Made by a program: the position numbers and the translations under genes
The notes under the pieces: model-generated
Database searches by the model: none
What the model saw: only the letters and a program-made list of their open reading frames with translations
Told to the model about the DNA's origin: nothing
Assembly (NCBI RefSeq): GCF_017592475.1
Contig: NZ_JAGFNP010000005.1
Location: 186,001 to 250,000, forward strand
Direction of reading: 5' to 3'
Length of the DNA: 64,000 nt
DNA from: Glycomyces niveus
Lineage (GTDB): Bacteria > Actinomycetota > Actinomycetes > Mycobacteriales > Micromonosporaceae
Shown here: positions 22,839 to 30,979 of the stretch, in pieces
Layout: each line of letters starts with the position of its first letter
Numbering within the stretch: the first letter of the stretch is position 1

Positions 22839-23549
22839 CTAACTGTCGAGGAGTTGCTGGAGGGCCGTGAGGCTCTGGACGAGCGCGATCACGATCCCGA
22901 TCACCGTCGCGAGGACCTGCGCGATCATGCCCGCAGCCTGGGCCGCGACGGCGGGGATGCCGACGCCGGTCGCGCACAGCCCCAGCCACACCGGGAGGCG
23001 GATGAGCAGCGTGGCGACCAGCTGGGAGATGAGGTCGCGCACGAGCTCCCGGGTGACCGTGACGAGGGTTCCGGCGCCGGTGGTCGCGGCGCTCATGGCC
23101 GCGCACAGCTGCGCGAGGCCGTCGGTGCCGTCGACGTTGTGGGCCATGTTGGCCTTGTAGGCGTCGGCGGCGTCGTCCTGCCAGCCGGTGATGTCGCTTT
23201 CCATGAACCCGGTGAGCTCGTCCTTGATGGCCATGAGCTCTTCGGCCATGTTGGCCCACGTCTGGGCGTGGGCGGTGAGGATGTCGGCGTCGCCGGTGAG
23301 GTCGTCGAGCAGATCGCGCAGCGGCTCGATGAGCTCGATGAGCCAGGAGACGCCGGTGGAGACGATCGCGCCGAGCGGGTCGAGGAAGCCGACCGCGCTG
23401 AGGCCGGCGCCCACGCCAGCGAGGGAGGCGTCGACCCATTCTTCCGATTTGATCGCGGAGACGATGTCGGCGATGTCCTCGCCGATGCCCGCGCCCTTCC
23501 AGAAGTGGTGCGAGTCTTTGACATCGGCGACCAGGGGGTTGTCTGACAT
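22839..23549 (-). CDS. WXG100-like type VII secretion protein, toxin-cassette N-terminal module
   Basis: This 236-residue protein looks like the delivery module of actinobacterial polymorphic toxins. It has a long helical hairpin: LIELIEPLRDLLDDLTGDAD, then AHAQTWANMAEELMAIKDEL and the turn GWQDDAADAYKANM, which corresponds to the WXG motif. The C-terminal 80 residues are hydrophobic (LLIRLPVWLGLCATGVGIP and IAQVLATVIGIVIALVQSL), suggesting membrane insertion. It ends without a toxin domain. The start ATG directly abuts the stop of the EspC-like gene. It probably acts with that protein as substrate or chaperone for a type VII secretion system encoded elsewhere. Confidence 0.75.
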   Translation of the reverse strand: MSDNPLVADVKDSHHFWKGAGIGEDIADIVSAIKSEEWVDASLAGVGAGLSAVGFLDPLGAIVSTGVSWLIELIEPLRDLLDDLTGDADILTAHAQTWANMAEELMAIKDELTGFMESDITGWQDDAADAYKANMAHNVDGTDGLAQLCAAMSAATTGAGTLVTVTRELVRDLISQLVATLLIRLPVWLGLCATGVGIPAVAAQAAGMIAQVLATVIGIVIALVQSLTALQQLLDS

Positions 23550-23864
23550 CTAGATCTCACCGCCGAGCTTGTCGAAGTCCCCGCCGGCGCTGGCGTCCGA
23601 CTCCTCGTAGAGGTCGGCGCAGGTCCGGAGGGCTTCGACGTGGGTGCCGAGGTTGCTCTTGCCCTTGTCGAACAGCGGCTCGACCATCTGGTGCTTGTCC
23701 TCCAGGATTCCGGCCATCCATTCGCAGAGCGGCCCGAACGCGTCGGGCGCGGCCGTGATCTGGGCGGAGGCCGCCTTGACGGTCTCGAAGCGCGCGATGA
23801 GGCTGTCGATGTGCCCGGCGTGGGTGCGCAGCTCCTCCGGGTCGACCTGGATGCCGCTGCTCAC
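23550..23864 (-). CDS. EspC-like type VII secretion-associated protein
   Basis: This is a small helical protein of 104 residues from the GTG at 23864, which overlaps the YbaB-like gene's stop as GTGA. It begins VSSGIQVDPEELRTHAGHID and has the layout of the excreted virulence factor EspC-like family: an N-terminal strand, then helix DSLIARFETVKAASAQI, a loop with Trp (CEWMAGILEDKH) and a second helix (THVEALRTCADLYEESD). Such proteins are small ESX/type VII substrates, usually encoded next to a YbaB-like gene and a toxin, as here. Confidence 0.75.
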   Translation of the reverse strand: MSSGIQVDPEELRTHAGHIDSLIARFETVKAASAQITAAPDAFGPLCEWMAGILEDKHQMVEPLFDKGKSNLGTHVEALRTCADLYEESDASAGGDFDKLGGEI

Positions 23865-24241
23865 TGGCGGCCGCCGAGGCGGGCTTGGAGGTCCTGGGCG
23901 ACGGCCCGGCCCGTGTCGGAGTCGGCGCCGACGGTCTCGGCGATGACCGCTTGGGTCTGTTCGGCGACCCGCTGCTTGGCGTAGGCGAGGGCCTCCATGA
24001 GCGCTCGGGAGACCGCTTCGGGGGTGGTGCGCTGGATGCGCGCGGAGAAGTCGGCCTTGAGCAGGACGCCGCTGGAGTCGACGGTGACGGTGGTGAGTCC
24101 GTTCGCGTCGCTCGCGGTGGCCGTCAGGGTCCGCATCCGCGTCGCCATCTCCTGAGTCGCCGCCACCGTCTTTTGGAAGGCCGCCTGGCGTTCTTGAAGG
24201 CGGGCGACGGCGTCTTCGCCGCTCAGTACCCGTCTGTCCAT
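23861..24241 (-). CDS. YbaB/EbfC family protein
   Basis: This is a 126-residue protein of the YbaB/EbfC nucleoid-associated family. It shows a long N-terminal helix (VARLQERQAAFQKTVAATQE), a central strand section (GLTTVTVDSSGVLLKADFS) and a C-terminal helix (SRALMEALAYAKQRVAEQT). In actinobacteria such genes commonly head type VII secretion substrate cassettes. Here it is the first of five genes on this strand, coupled by GTGA overlap to the EspC-like gene. Whether it binds DNA or acts as a chaperone in this setting is not known. Confidence 0.8.
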   Translation of the reverse strand: MDRRVLSGEDAVARLQERQAAFQKTVAATQEMATRMRTLTATASDANGLTTVTVDSSGVLLKADFSARIQRTTPEAVSRALMEALAYAKQRVAEQTQAVIAETVGADSDTGRAVAQDLQARLGGRQ

Positions 24242-24619
24242 GATCGATCACTCCTTGCGCCGCCGATGTGCGGTGTGTCGGCGTTTCATTCGTGGCGAGG
24301 ATAGCTCAGGCGTTCAAACGCCCTTCACGTCACGGACACTCGATGTTTGTCCGTTTCGTTCCGCTGCTGACCGGTTGCCACCTACTGTGCGGTGCCGTTC
24401 ACAAGCTGTCCAGTCGTAGGGCGCAAAGCGTGCGGACTACTTAGCACACGCGAAACATTCACCGCTCGATCGCGTAACAGGTCCAGGCGAATCTAGAGCC
24501 CAGTCGGGGACTGACAGCGTCGTCGCCCAGACAGCGCGCGGCGGGCGGGCTTGCGGGAAACGCGAGTTGCGAGCCCACCGCCGCCTACGCAGTCAGTCCA
24601 GCACCGGGAGGTCCAGCGC
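24242..24619. other. Divergent intergenic region between toxin cassette and nir operon
   Basis: This 378-base gap holds no gene that I can support. It must carry the promoters of the leftward toxin cassette and of the rightward nitrite reductase operon. The only recognisable element is the GlnR-like site at 24441-24478. A ribosome binding site, GGGAGG, lies just before the GTG at 24620. Confidence 0.7.
24441..24478 (+). promoter_or_regulatory. GlnR-like operator upstream of nitrite reductase operon
   Basis: Four boxes with exact six-base spacers: TTAGC, GAAAC, CGCTC, GTAAC. The first half is identical to that upstream of the nitrate reductase gene, including the spacer length. The pattern fits the GlnR box of actinobacteria, with a degenerate third box. 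It lies about 140 bases before the start of the operon. Confidence 0.6.
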
Positions 24620-26041
24620 GTGAAGGTCGCGATCGTCGGTTATGGCATGGCCGGGGCCCGCATCGCCCGCGAGCTCGGGCGGCGCGGCGTCGAGGTCACC
24701 GTGTTCGGTGACGAGCCCCAGGCCGCCTACAACCGCATCCTGCTCTCGAGCATGATCGCGGGCAAGCAGACCGAGGACGAGATCGCTCTGCCGGTCCCGC
24801 CCGAGAACGTCGACGTGCGCCTCGGCGAGGCGGTCGAGTCCGTGGACCTTGAGAACAAGGTCGTCAACGGGGTCTCCTTCGACAAGCTCGTGCTCGCCAC
24901 CGGCGCCGAGGCGTTCGTGCCTCCCATCCCCGGGCTGTTGCCGCTGCCCACCGGCGCCTACGTGCTCCGCACGATCGAGGACGCCCGCTCGATCCTCGAC
25001 GAGGCCGCCAACCGCGCCAGCGCGATCGTGCTCGGCGGCGGCCTGCTCGGCCTCGAAGCCGCGCGGGGCCTCGCGAAGCGCGGCATGGACGTCACCGTCG
25101 TGCACGCGGCCGGGCACCTCATGGACCGGCAGCTCGACCCCTTGGGCGCCAAGGTCCTCGCGGACTCCTACGCCGAGGTCGGCGTGCACTCGATCGTGGA
25201 CGCGCAGACCACGAAGGTCATCCACGGCGATGACGGCCTGACCCTGGTGCTGGCCGACGGCCGCACCGTGACGGGCCAGCTCATGGTCGTCTCCTGCGGC
25301 ATCAAGCCGAACACGAAGCTGGCGGCGGCGATGGGCCTGGACTGCGGGCGGGCCGTGAAGATCGACGACCAGTGCCGCACCTCCCACCCGGACGTGTTCG
25401 CGGTCGGCGACTGCGCCGAGCACCGCGGGATTCCGTACGGCCTCGTCGGTCCCGCCTGGGAGCAGGCCGATGTCGTGGTCGACCTCCTCACCGACGTGAA
25501 CCCGGACGCGGCCTACGAGGGCTCGCGCCTGGTCACGCGACTGAAAGCTTCGGGCATTGAGCTCGCCGCGATGGGCGACGTGGACGGCGACGAGGTCGTC
25601 TCGTTCGCCGACCCGACGCGCGGCACCTACGCCCGCTTGGTCATCGACGCCGAAGGCCGCCTCGCGGGGGCGGTCATGCTCGGCGACAACCCGATGGTGG
25701 GCCAGGTGGTCCAGTTGTTCGACACCGGTGACCCGGTGCCGCACGACCGCCGCACCCTCCTGATGGGCCGCCCCGGCGAATCCGTGTCGGTGGCCCCTGA
25801 TACTCCGGCGTCCATGTCCGACGAGGCCGTGGTCTGCCGCTGCAACAACGTCACGAAAGGGGTCCTGGGCAAAGCGTTCCTCAACGGCGCGCGCACGCCC
25901 GAGGCCCTGTCGGAGGCCACGCAGGCCTCGACCGGCTGCGGCACGTGTGCCGAAGACGTCGCGGGTCTGTGCAAGTGGCTGAACAGCACCGTCGCTGGAA
26001 TCGGTCAGGCTGCCGAGCAATTGAATGAGGTGTCAGCATGA
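24620..26041 (+). CDS. NAD(P)/FAD-dependent oxidoreductase with BFD-type [2Fe-2S] domain, nitrite reductase component
   Basis: This flavoprotein has 473 residues from the GTG at 24620, with GGGAGG upstream. It is like the N-terminal half of NirB. FAD binds at VAIVGYGMAGARIAREL and the NAD(P)-binding motif is VLGGGLLGLEAARGL; GDCAEHRG is the second FAD contact. The C-terminal 60 residues are a BFD-like [2Fe-2S] domain with four cysteines (VVCRCNNVTKG and STGCGTCAED). It has no siroheme domain. Streptomyces also has two NirB-like proteins before NirD. It may pass electrons from NAD(P)H to NirB, or to the nitrate reductase, which lacks its own donor domain. The stop overlaps the nirB start (ATGA). 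Confidence 0.9.
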   Translation: MKVAIVGYGMAGARIARELGRRGVEVTVFGDEPQAAYNRILLSSMIAGKQTEDEIALPVPPENVDVRLGEAVESVDLENKVVNGVSFDKLVLATGAEAFVPPIPGLLPLPTGAYVLRTIEDARSILDEAANRASAIVLGGGLLGLEAARGLAKRGMDVTVVHAAGHLMDRQLDPLGAKVLADSYAEVGVHSIVDAQTTKVIHGDDGLTLVLADGRTVTGQLMVVSCGIKPNTKLAAAMGLDCGRAVKIDDQCRTSHPDVFAVGDCAEHRGIPYGLVGPAWEQADVVVDLLTDVNPDAAYEGSRLVTRLKASGIELAAMGDVDGDEVVSFADPTRGTYARLVIDAEGRLAGAVMLGDNPMVGQVVQLFDTGDPVPHDRRTLLMGRPGESVSVAPDTPASMSDEAVVCRCNNVTKGVLGKAFLNGARTPEALSEATQASTGCGTCAEDVAGLCKWLNSTVAGIGQAAEQLNEVSA

Positions 26042-28515
26042 GCAAGTTGGTAGTCATCGGCGACGGCATGGTCGGCCGCCGGTTCCTGGAGGCGGTCACC
26101 CAGCGCGACCCGTCCTGGGAGGTCACGGTCCTGTGCGAGGAGCCCCGTCCGGCCTACGACCGGGTGCGCCTGTCGGCGTTCTTCGACGGGGTCAGCGCCG
26201 AGGAGCTCTCGCTCGCCTCGGACCTGGACGGCGTCGACGTGCGGCTCGGCGAAGCGGCCGTGTCGATCGACCGCGAGGCCAAGGTCGTGCGGTCCGCGAA
26301 CGGTGAGTACGCCTACGACAAGCTCGTGTTCGCCACCGGCTCTTACGCTTTCGTGCCTCCGATGGAGGGCGCTGACCTCGACGGCGTGTTCGTCTACCGC
26401 ACCATCGAGGACCTCGAGGCGATCAAGGCCCACTCCGCGGGCCGGCGCCACGGCGTGGTCATCGGCGGCGGGCTCCTGGGTCTCGAAGCGGCGAACGCGC
26501 TGAAGCTCCTGGGTCTCGAGACGCAGATCGTCGAGTTCGCCCCCTGGCTCATGGCCCGCCAGCTCGACGAGGCCGGCGGCGGCATCCTCAAGCAGCACAT
26601 CGAGAAGCTCGGCATCGGCGTCGACTGCGGCACCGGCGGCACCAAGATCGAGGCCGTCGACGGCCGGCTGCGCATGGAGACCAACCGCGAAGGCGTCGCC
26701 TACGACACCGACCTCATCATCTTCGCGGCGGGCGTGCGCCCCCGCGACCAGCTCGCCCGCGAGTGCGGCATCGAGGTCGGCGAGCGCGGCGGCATCATCA
26801 CCGACCTCTCCTGCGTCACCTCCGACCCCGACGTGTACGCGATCGGCGAGGTCGCCGCGATGGAGGGCATGTGCTACGGGCTCGTGGCCCCCGGCTACTC
26901 GATGGCCGAAGTGGTCGCCGACCGCCTCGCGGGCGGCGAGGCCACGTTCCCCGGCGCGGACATGTCGACGAAGCTCAAGCTGCTCGGCGTGGACGTCGCG
27001 CAGTTCGGCGCGATGGACGGCCCGCTCTCCACGACGTACCTGGACCCGGCGAACGGCACCTACGCCAAGCTGATCCTCTCCGACGACGCGCAGACGCTCC
27101 TGGGCGGCATGCTCGTGGGCGACGCCGAGACCTACCCGCTGCTGCGGGCCTCGGTGGGCGGCAAGGTCCCCGGCAAGCTCGCGGACCTCCTCGGCGGCGG
27201 CGAGATCGAAGGGGCGCTCCCGGACGGCGCGCAGGTCTGCTCCTGCAACGCGGTCACCAAGGGCGACATCATGAACGCCATCCACGCGGACGGCTGCGCC
27301 GATGTCGGGGCGTTGAAGGCCTGCACCAAGGCCGGCACCTCCTGCGGCTCGTGCATCCCGATGCTCAAGCAGCTGCTGAAGGAAGGCGGCGTCGAGGTCT
27401 CGAACGCGGTGTGCGAGCACTTCACGCAGTCCCGCGCCGAGCTGTTCGACATCGTCAAGGTCACCGGCATCACCACCTTCTCCGAGCTCATCGCCCGGTA
27501 CGGCACCGGCGCGGGCTGCGACCTGTGCAAGCCGACCGTGGCCTCGATCCTCGCGAGCCTCTCCAACGGGCACATCCTCGAAGGCGAGCAGGCGTCCCTC
27601 CAGGACACCAACGACCACTTCCTGGCGAACATGCAGCGCAACGGCACCTACTCGGTCGTCCCGCGCATCCCCGGCGGCGAGATCACCCCGGACAAGCTCA
27701 TCGTCATCGGCGAGGTCGCCAAGGAGTTCGACCTCTACACCAAGATCACCGGCGGCCAGCGCATCGACATGTTCGGCGCGCGCGTGGAGGACCTGCCGAA
27801 GATCTGGCGCAAGCTCGTGGACGCCGGCTTCGAGTCGGGCCACGCCTACGGCAAGGCCCTGCGCACCGTCAAGTCCTGTGTCGGCACCGACTGGTGCCGC
27901 TACGGCGTCCAGGACTCGGTGAAGATGGCCATCGACCTCGAACTGCGCTACCGCGGCCTGCGTAGCCCGCACAAGCTCAAGTCGGCCGTCTCCGGCTGCG
28001 CGCGCGAGTGCGCCGAGGCCCGCGGCAAGGACTTCGGGATCATCGCGACCGAGCACGGCTGGAACCTGTACGTGGGCGGCAACGGCGGCTTCACGCCGCG
28101 CCACGCCGACCTGCTGCTGTCCGACGTGGACTCCGAGACGCTGGTGCGGACCATCGACCGGTTCCTGATGTTCTACATCTCGACCGCCGACCGCCTGCAG
28201 CGCACCTCGAAGTGGGTCGAAGGGCTCGAAGGCGGCATCGACTACCTCCGCGAGGTCATCGTCGACGACAAGCTCGGCATCTGCGGCGAGCTCGACGCCC
28301 TCATGGAGAAGCACGTCGAGAACTACGCGGACGAGTGGAAGGGCGTCATCGACGACCCCGAGAAGCTGCAGCGGTTCGTGTCCTTCGTCAACGCGCCGGA
28401 GGCCCCTGACCCGAAGATCGAGTTCGAGGAGGTCCGCGGCCAGAAGTTCCCGGCCGGGACCACCGCCCGCTCGCACAGCACGCCCGTCGCCCTCGGCACG
28501 CCTGTAAGGAAGTGA
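26038..28515 (+). CDS. nirB: Nitrite reductase (NAD(P)H) large subunit NirB
   Basis: NirB reduces nitrite to ammonia with six electrons, using FAD, iron-sulfur and siroheme groups. It has 825 residues, the family length. The domains in order are: FAD/NAD(P) oxidoreductase (VIGDGMVGRRFLE and VIGGGLLGLEAANAL), a BFD-like [2Fe-2S] domain (QVCSCNAVTKG and TSCGSCIPML), the nitrite/sulfite reductase ferredoxin-like half-domain, and the siroheme/[4Fe-4S] domain. The last has Cys614, Cys620 (SCVGTDWCRYG), Cys654 and Cys658 (SGCARECAEA). It is the second gene of a tightly coupled operon and follows a GlnR-like site. Confidence 0.97.
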   Translation: MSKLVVIGDGMVGRRFLEAVTQRDPSWEVTVLCEEPRPAYDRVRLSAFFDGVSAEELSLASDLDGVDVRLGEAAVSIDREAKVVRSANGEYAYDKLVFATGSYAFVPPMEGADLDGVFVYRTIEDLEAIKAHSAGRRHGVVIGGGLLGLEAANALKLLGLETQIVEFAPWLMARQLDEAGGGILKQHIEKLGIGVDCGTGGTKIEAVDGRLRMETNREGVAYDTDLIIFAAGVRPRDQLARECGIEVGERGGIITDLSCVTSDPDVYAIGEVAAMEGMCYGLVAPGYSMAEVVADRLAGGEATFPGADMSTKLKLLGVDVAQFGAMDGPLSTTYLDPANGTYAKLILSDDAQTLLGGMLVGDAETYPLLRASVGGKVPGKLADLLGGGEIEGALPDGAQVCSCNAVTKGDIMNAIHADGCADVGALKACTKAGTSCGSCIPMLKQLLKEGGVEVSNAVCEHFTQSRAELFDIVKVTGITTFSELIARYGTGAGCDLCKPTVASILASLSNGHILEGEQASLQDTNDHFLANMQRNGTYSVVPRIPGGEITPDKLIVIGEVAKEFDLYTKITGGQRIDMFGARVEDLPKIWRKLVDAGFESGHAYGKALRTVKSCVGTDWCRYGVQDSVKMAIDLELRYRGLRSPHKLKSAVSGCARECAEARGKDFGIIATEHGWNLYVGGNGGFTPRHADLLLSDVDSETLVRTIDRFLMFYISTADRLQRTSKWVEGLEGGIDYLREVIVDDKLGICGELDALMEKHVENYADEWKGVIDDPEKLQRFVSFVNAPEAPDPKIEFEEVRGQKFPAGTTARSHSTPVALGTPVRK

Positions 28516-28520
28516 TCAGC

Positions 28521-28862
28521 ATGGAAGCCATCTGCGATTTCGACCGCATCATCCCCGGCCGCGGGGTCGCCGCCCTCCTCGAGGACGGCACCCAGGTCGC
28601 CGTGTTCCGCCTCGCGGACGACAGCCTCTACGCCGTGTCCAACCTGGACCCGTTCATGGACGCCAACGTCATGAGCCGGGGCCTGGTGGGCGACCGCGGC
28701 GGCGAGCCGATCGTCACCAGCCCGCTGCTCAAGCAGGCGTTCTCGCTCAAGACCGGCGTCTGCCTGGACGACGAGGCGGTGGCCCTGGAGGTCTTCGCCG
28801 TCGAAGTCCTCGACGGGCAGGTCCGCGTCGGCGTCAACTCGGAAGTGAAAGCGAGCGCCTGA
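28521..28862 (+). CDS. nirD: Nitrite reductase small subunit NirD
   Basis: This is a Rieske-like fold subunit of assimilatory nitrite reductase, with 113 residues. The ATG at 28521 has AAGGAA nine bases upstream. The GTG at 28512, overlapping the nirB stop, is possible but lacks room for a ribosome site. Family features are IPGRGVAALLEDGTQVAVFR, YAVSNLDPFMDANVMSRGL and SPLLKQAFSLKTGVCLDD. The Rieske cysteine and histidine ligands are absent, as usual for NirD, so it probably has a structural role. Its stop overlaps the next start (TGATG). Confidence 0.95.
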   Translation: MEAICDFDRIIPGRGVAALLEDGTQVAVFRLADDSLYAVSNLDPFMDANVMSRGLVGDRGGEPIVTSPLLKQAFSLKTGVCLDDEAVALEVFAVEVLDGQVRVGVNSEVKASA

Positions 28863-30016
28863 TGGCCGGAGCCCAAGCCCTTTCCCGCGAAGCCGAGTCG
28901 CCCGCGGCGCTCGCGCCGCTGACCGGCTACACCGTGGCCGTCACCGCGCAGCGCCGCGCCGACGAGCTGGCGACCCTCCTCGAGCGCCGCGGCGCCCGCA
29001 CGGTGGTCGCCCCGACCCTGCGCATCGTCCCCCTCCCGGACGACGAGGCGCTGCGGGCGGCCACTGTGGAGCTCATCCGCGAGGCCCCCGACCTCGTGGT
29101 GGCGACGACCGGCATCGGCTTCCGCGGCTGGCTCGAAGCGGCCGAGGGCTGGGGCATGGGCGACGACCTGCTCACCGTGCTGGGCCGCGCGCGCATCCTG
29201 TGCCGCGGCCCCAAGGCCCTCGGCGCCGTGCGCGCCGCCGGGCTCACCGAGGAGTGGACCGCGCCGAGCGAGACCGGCGACGAGGTCGTCGAGTACCTGC
29301 GCGAGCGCGGCGTCAACGGCCAGCGCGTCGCGATCCAGCTCCACGGCGACCCCGCCGAGGACTTCATCCAGACCGTCCGCGACGGCGGCGGCGCGGCCGT
29401 CGCCGTCCCGGTCTACCGCTGGACGCTGCCCACCGACATCACCCCGGTGCAGCGGCTCGTGGACGCCATCTGCGCCCGCCGCATCGACGCGGTGACGTTC
29501 ACGTCCGCGCCCGCCGCGAACGCGCTGCTGCGCATCGCGGGCGACCAGGCCGCCGACATGCTCGAGGCCTTCCGCGCTTCGGCGGAGGACAACGGCGTCC
29601 TCCCCGTCTCGGTCGGCCCGATCACCGCCGCCCCGCTCACGCGGCTCGGCGTCGAATCGGTGCAGCCCCAGCGCGCCCGCCTGGGGGCGCTCGTGCGCAC
29701 CGTGGCCTCGGCCCTGCCCAAGCGCTCGCGCAAGCTGCAGCTCGCGACCGGGCACTCGATCGAGCTGCGCGGCCACATGGTCCTCCTCGACGACCAGCCG
29801 TTCCAGCTGCCGCCCGCCCCGATGGCCGTCATCCGGGCGCTGGCGTCCGCGAACGGCAAGGTCCTCTCCCGGGCCGAGCTGCTGGGGCACCTGCCGCGCG
29901 GCGCCGACGGCCACGCCGTCGAGATGGCGGTGACCCGCCTGCGCGACGCCGTGCACCTGCGGTCCTGTGTGGAGACGGTCATCAAGCGCGGCTACCGCTT
30001 GAACCTCGAAGTCTGA
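28862..30016 (+). CDS. hemD: Uroporphyrinogen-III synthase fused to a winged-helix DNA-binding domain
   Basis: This 384-residue protein has two parts. Residues about 15-275 form a HemD domain (TVAVTAQRRADELATLLERR, LVVATTGIGFRGWL, VTFTSAPAANALLR and SVGPITAAPLTRLG). HemD makes uroporphyrinogen III, the precursor of the siroheme used by NirB. Residues about 290-384 form an OmpR-type winged helix (FQLPPAPMAVIRALASANG, LSRAELLGHLP and ending VETVIKRGYRLNLEV). The same fusion sits near nir genes in Mycobacterium (Rv0260c). It may both supply precursor and regulate the operon. It is the last gene before a terminator. Confidence 0.9.
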   Translation: MAGAQALSREAESPAALAPLTGYTVAVTAQRRADELATLLERRGARTVVAPTLRIVPLPDDEALRAATVELIREAPDLVVATTGIGFRGWLEAAEGWGMGDDLLTVLGRARILCRGPKALGAVRAAGLTEEWTAPSETGDEVVEYLRERGVNGQRVAIQLHGDPAEDFIQTVRDGGGAAVAVPVYRWTLPTDITPVQRLVDAICARRIDAVTFTSAPAANALLRIAGDQAADMLEAFRASAEDNGVLPVSVGPITAAPLTRLGVESVQPQRARLGALVRTVASALPKRSRKLQLATGHSIELRGHMVLLDDQPFQLPPAPMAVIRALASANGKVLSRAELLGHLPRGADGHAVEMAVTRLRDAVHLRSCVETVIKRGYRLNLEV

Positions 30017-30029
30017 AATCCGCTGCCCG

Positions 30030-30059
30030 CGCCGCCCTGACAACTCAGTCAGGGCGGCG
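30030..30059 (+). terminator. Hairpin terminator after the nitrite reductase operon
   Basis: A perfect 12-base inverted repeat (CGCCGCCCTGAC and its complement) with a six-base loop starts 14 bases after the stop codon, followed by TT. Confidence 0.85.
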
Positions 30060-30183
30060 TTCGCCGTGTCCGGCCCGGTGACCAGCCATTGAGGATGGGT
30101 GGCGGGAGCGGGCATGACTCACTACGATGAGGTTCCTGAGACCGTCAACGCCCGTATTGATCCGCCTTTGATCGGAGGCCGCC

Positions 30184-30930
30184 ATGGCATACCCGCCGGC
30201 GCCGCAGTATCCGCAGTCGCCCCCGCCGGGGCCGAAGACCAAGCCCTGGTCGGTCACCGCCGTGGTGTGGACCCAGATCCTCACCGCCGTGCTGCTCGTC
30301 GCCAGCGGCATCGCCATGTTCTCGGTGATGTCCTCTGTGGAGGACGCCGTCACCGAGCAGCTGCTCTCCGACCCCGAACTGGCGGACTCGGGGCTGACCC
30401 CCGACAACATCGGCTCGCTCATGACCTTCACGTTCGCGCTCGTCGCGGGCGTCTACGTCGTGTTCGCCGTCTTCTACGTGATCATGGCCCTCCTGGTGAA
30501 CAAGGGCAACCGGGCCGGGCGCATCCTCAGCTGGATCCTCTCCGGCATCGGCCTGCTGTGCTGCGGCATCGGCGGGCTCATCGGGCAGGTCAGCAGCTCG
30601 ATGACCGCGAACGTCAACGGCCAGGAGTACCAGGACGAGGCGACGCAGGCGATCGAGGACGCGACGCCGGCCTGGGTCAACGCCATCGACTGGGCCACGC
30701 TCATCGTGCTCATCGTCGGCTCGCTGGTGATCATCATCCTGCTCGCCGTGCCGGCCTCGAACGAGTTCTTCCGCAAGGAGGAGCCGCCGATGGGGCCGTA
30801 CATGGGCCAGCCGCCGTACGGCCAGCAGCCGCCGCCGCAGCCCCCGCAGGGCGGCCAGCCGCCCTATGGCCAGCAGGGGCCGGAGCAGCCGCCCTACGGG
30901 CAGCAGCCGCCGCCTCCGCCGCAGCAGTAG
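30184..30930 (+). CDS. Membrane protein with Pro/Gln/Gly-rich tails
   Basis: This 248-residue protein has no recognised domain. A short Pro-rich N-terminus leads to a first helix (VVWTQILTAVLLVASGIAMF). An extracytoplasmic segment with many acidic residues follows, then two closely spaced helices (FALVAGVYVVFAVFYVIMAL and ILSWILSGIGLLCCGIGGLI) and a fourth near the end (LIVLIVGSLVIIILLAV). The last 50 residues are repeats of the type PPYGQQ, a low-complexity tail common in actinobacterial membrane proteins. The ATG at 30184 is supported by GGAGG six bases upstream. The gene ends in a hairpin shared with the convergent gene. Confidence 0.8.
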   Translation: MAYPPAPQYPQSPPPGPKTKPWSVTAVVWTQILTAVLLVASGIAMFSVMSSVEDAVTEQLLSDPELADSGLTPDNIGSLMTFTFALVAGVYVVFAVFYVIMALLVNKGNRAGRILSWILSGIGLLCCGIGGLIGQVSSSMTANVNGQEYQDEATQAIEDATPAWVNAIDWATLIVLIVGSLVIIILLAVPASNEFFRKEEPPMGPYMGQPPYGQQPPPQPPQGGQPPYGQQGPEQPPYGQQPPPPPQQ

Positions 30931-30939
30931 CGAACCTCG

Positions 30940-30976
30940 AACGGCCCCAGAATTCACCGTCAGCGCTGGGGCCGTT
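30940..30976. terminator. Two-way hairpin terminator
   Basis: An 11-base perfect inverted repeat (AACGGCCCCAG and its complement) with a 15-base loop lies between the stops of two convergent genes. Confidence 0.7.
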
Positions 30977-30979
30977 CCG

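Noticed and set aside
26005..28476. 823-residue open frame antisense to nirB
   Set aside because: It is a mirror frame of a well-recognised gene, with no domain of its own.
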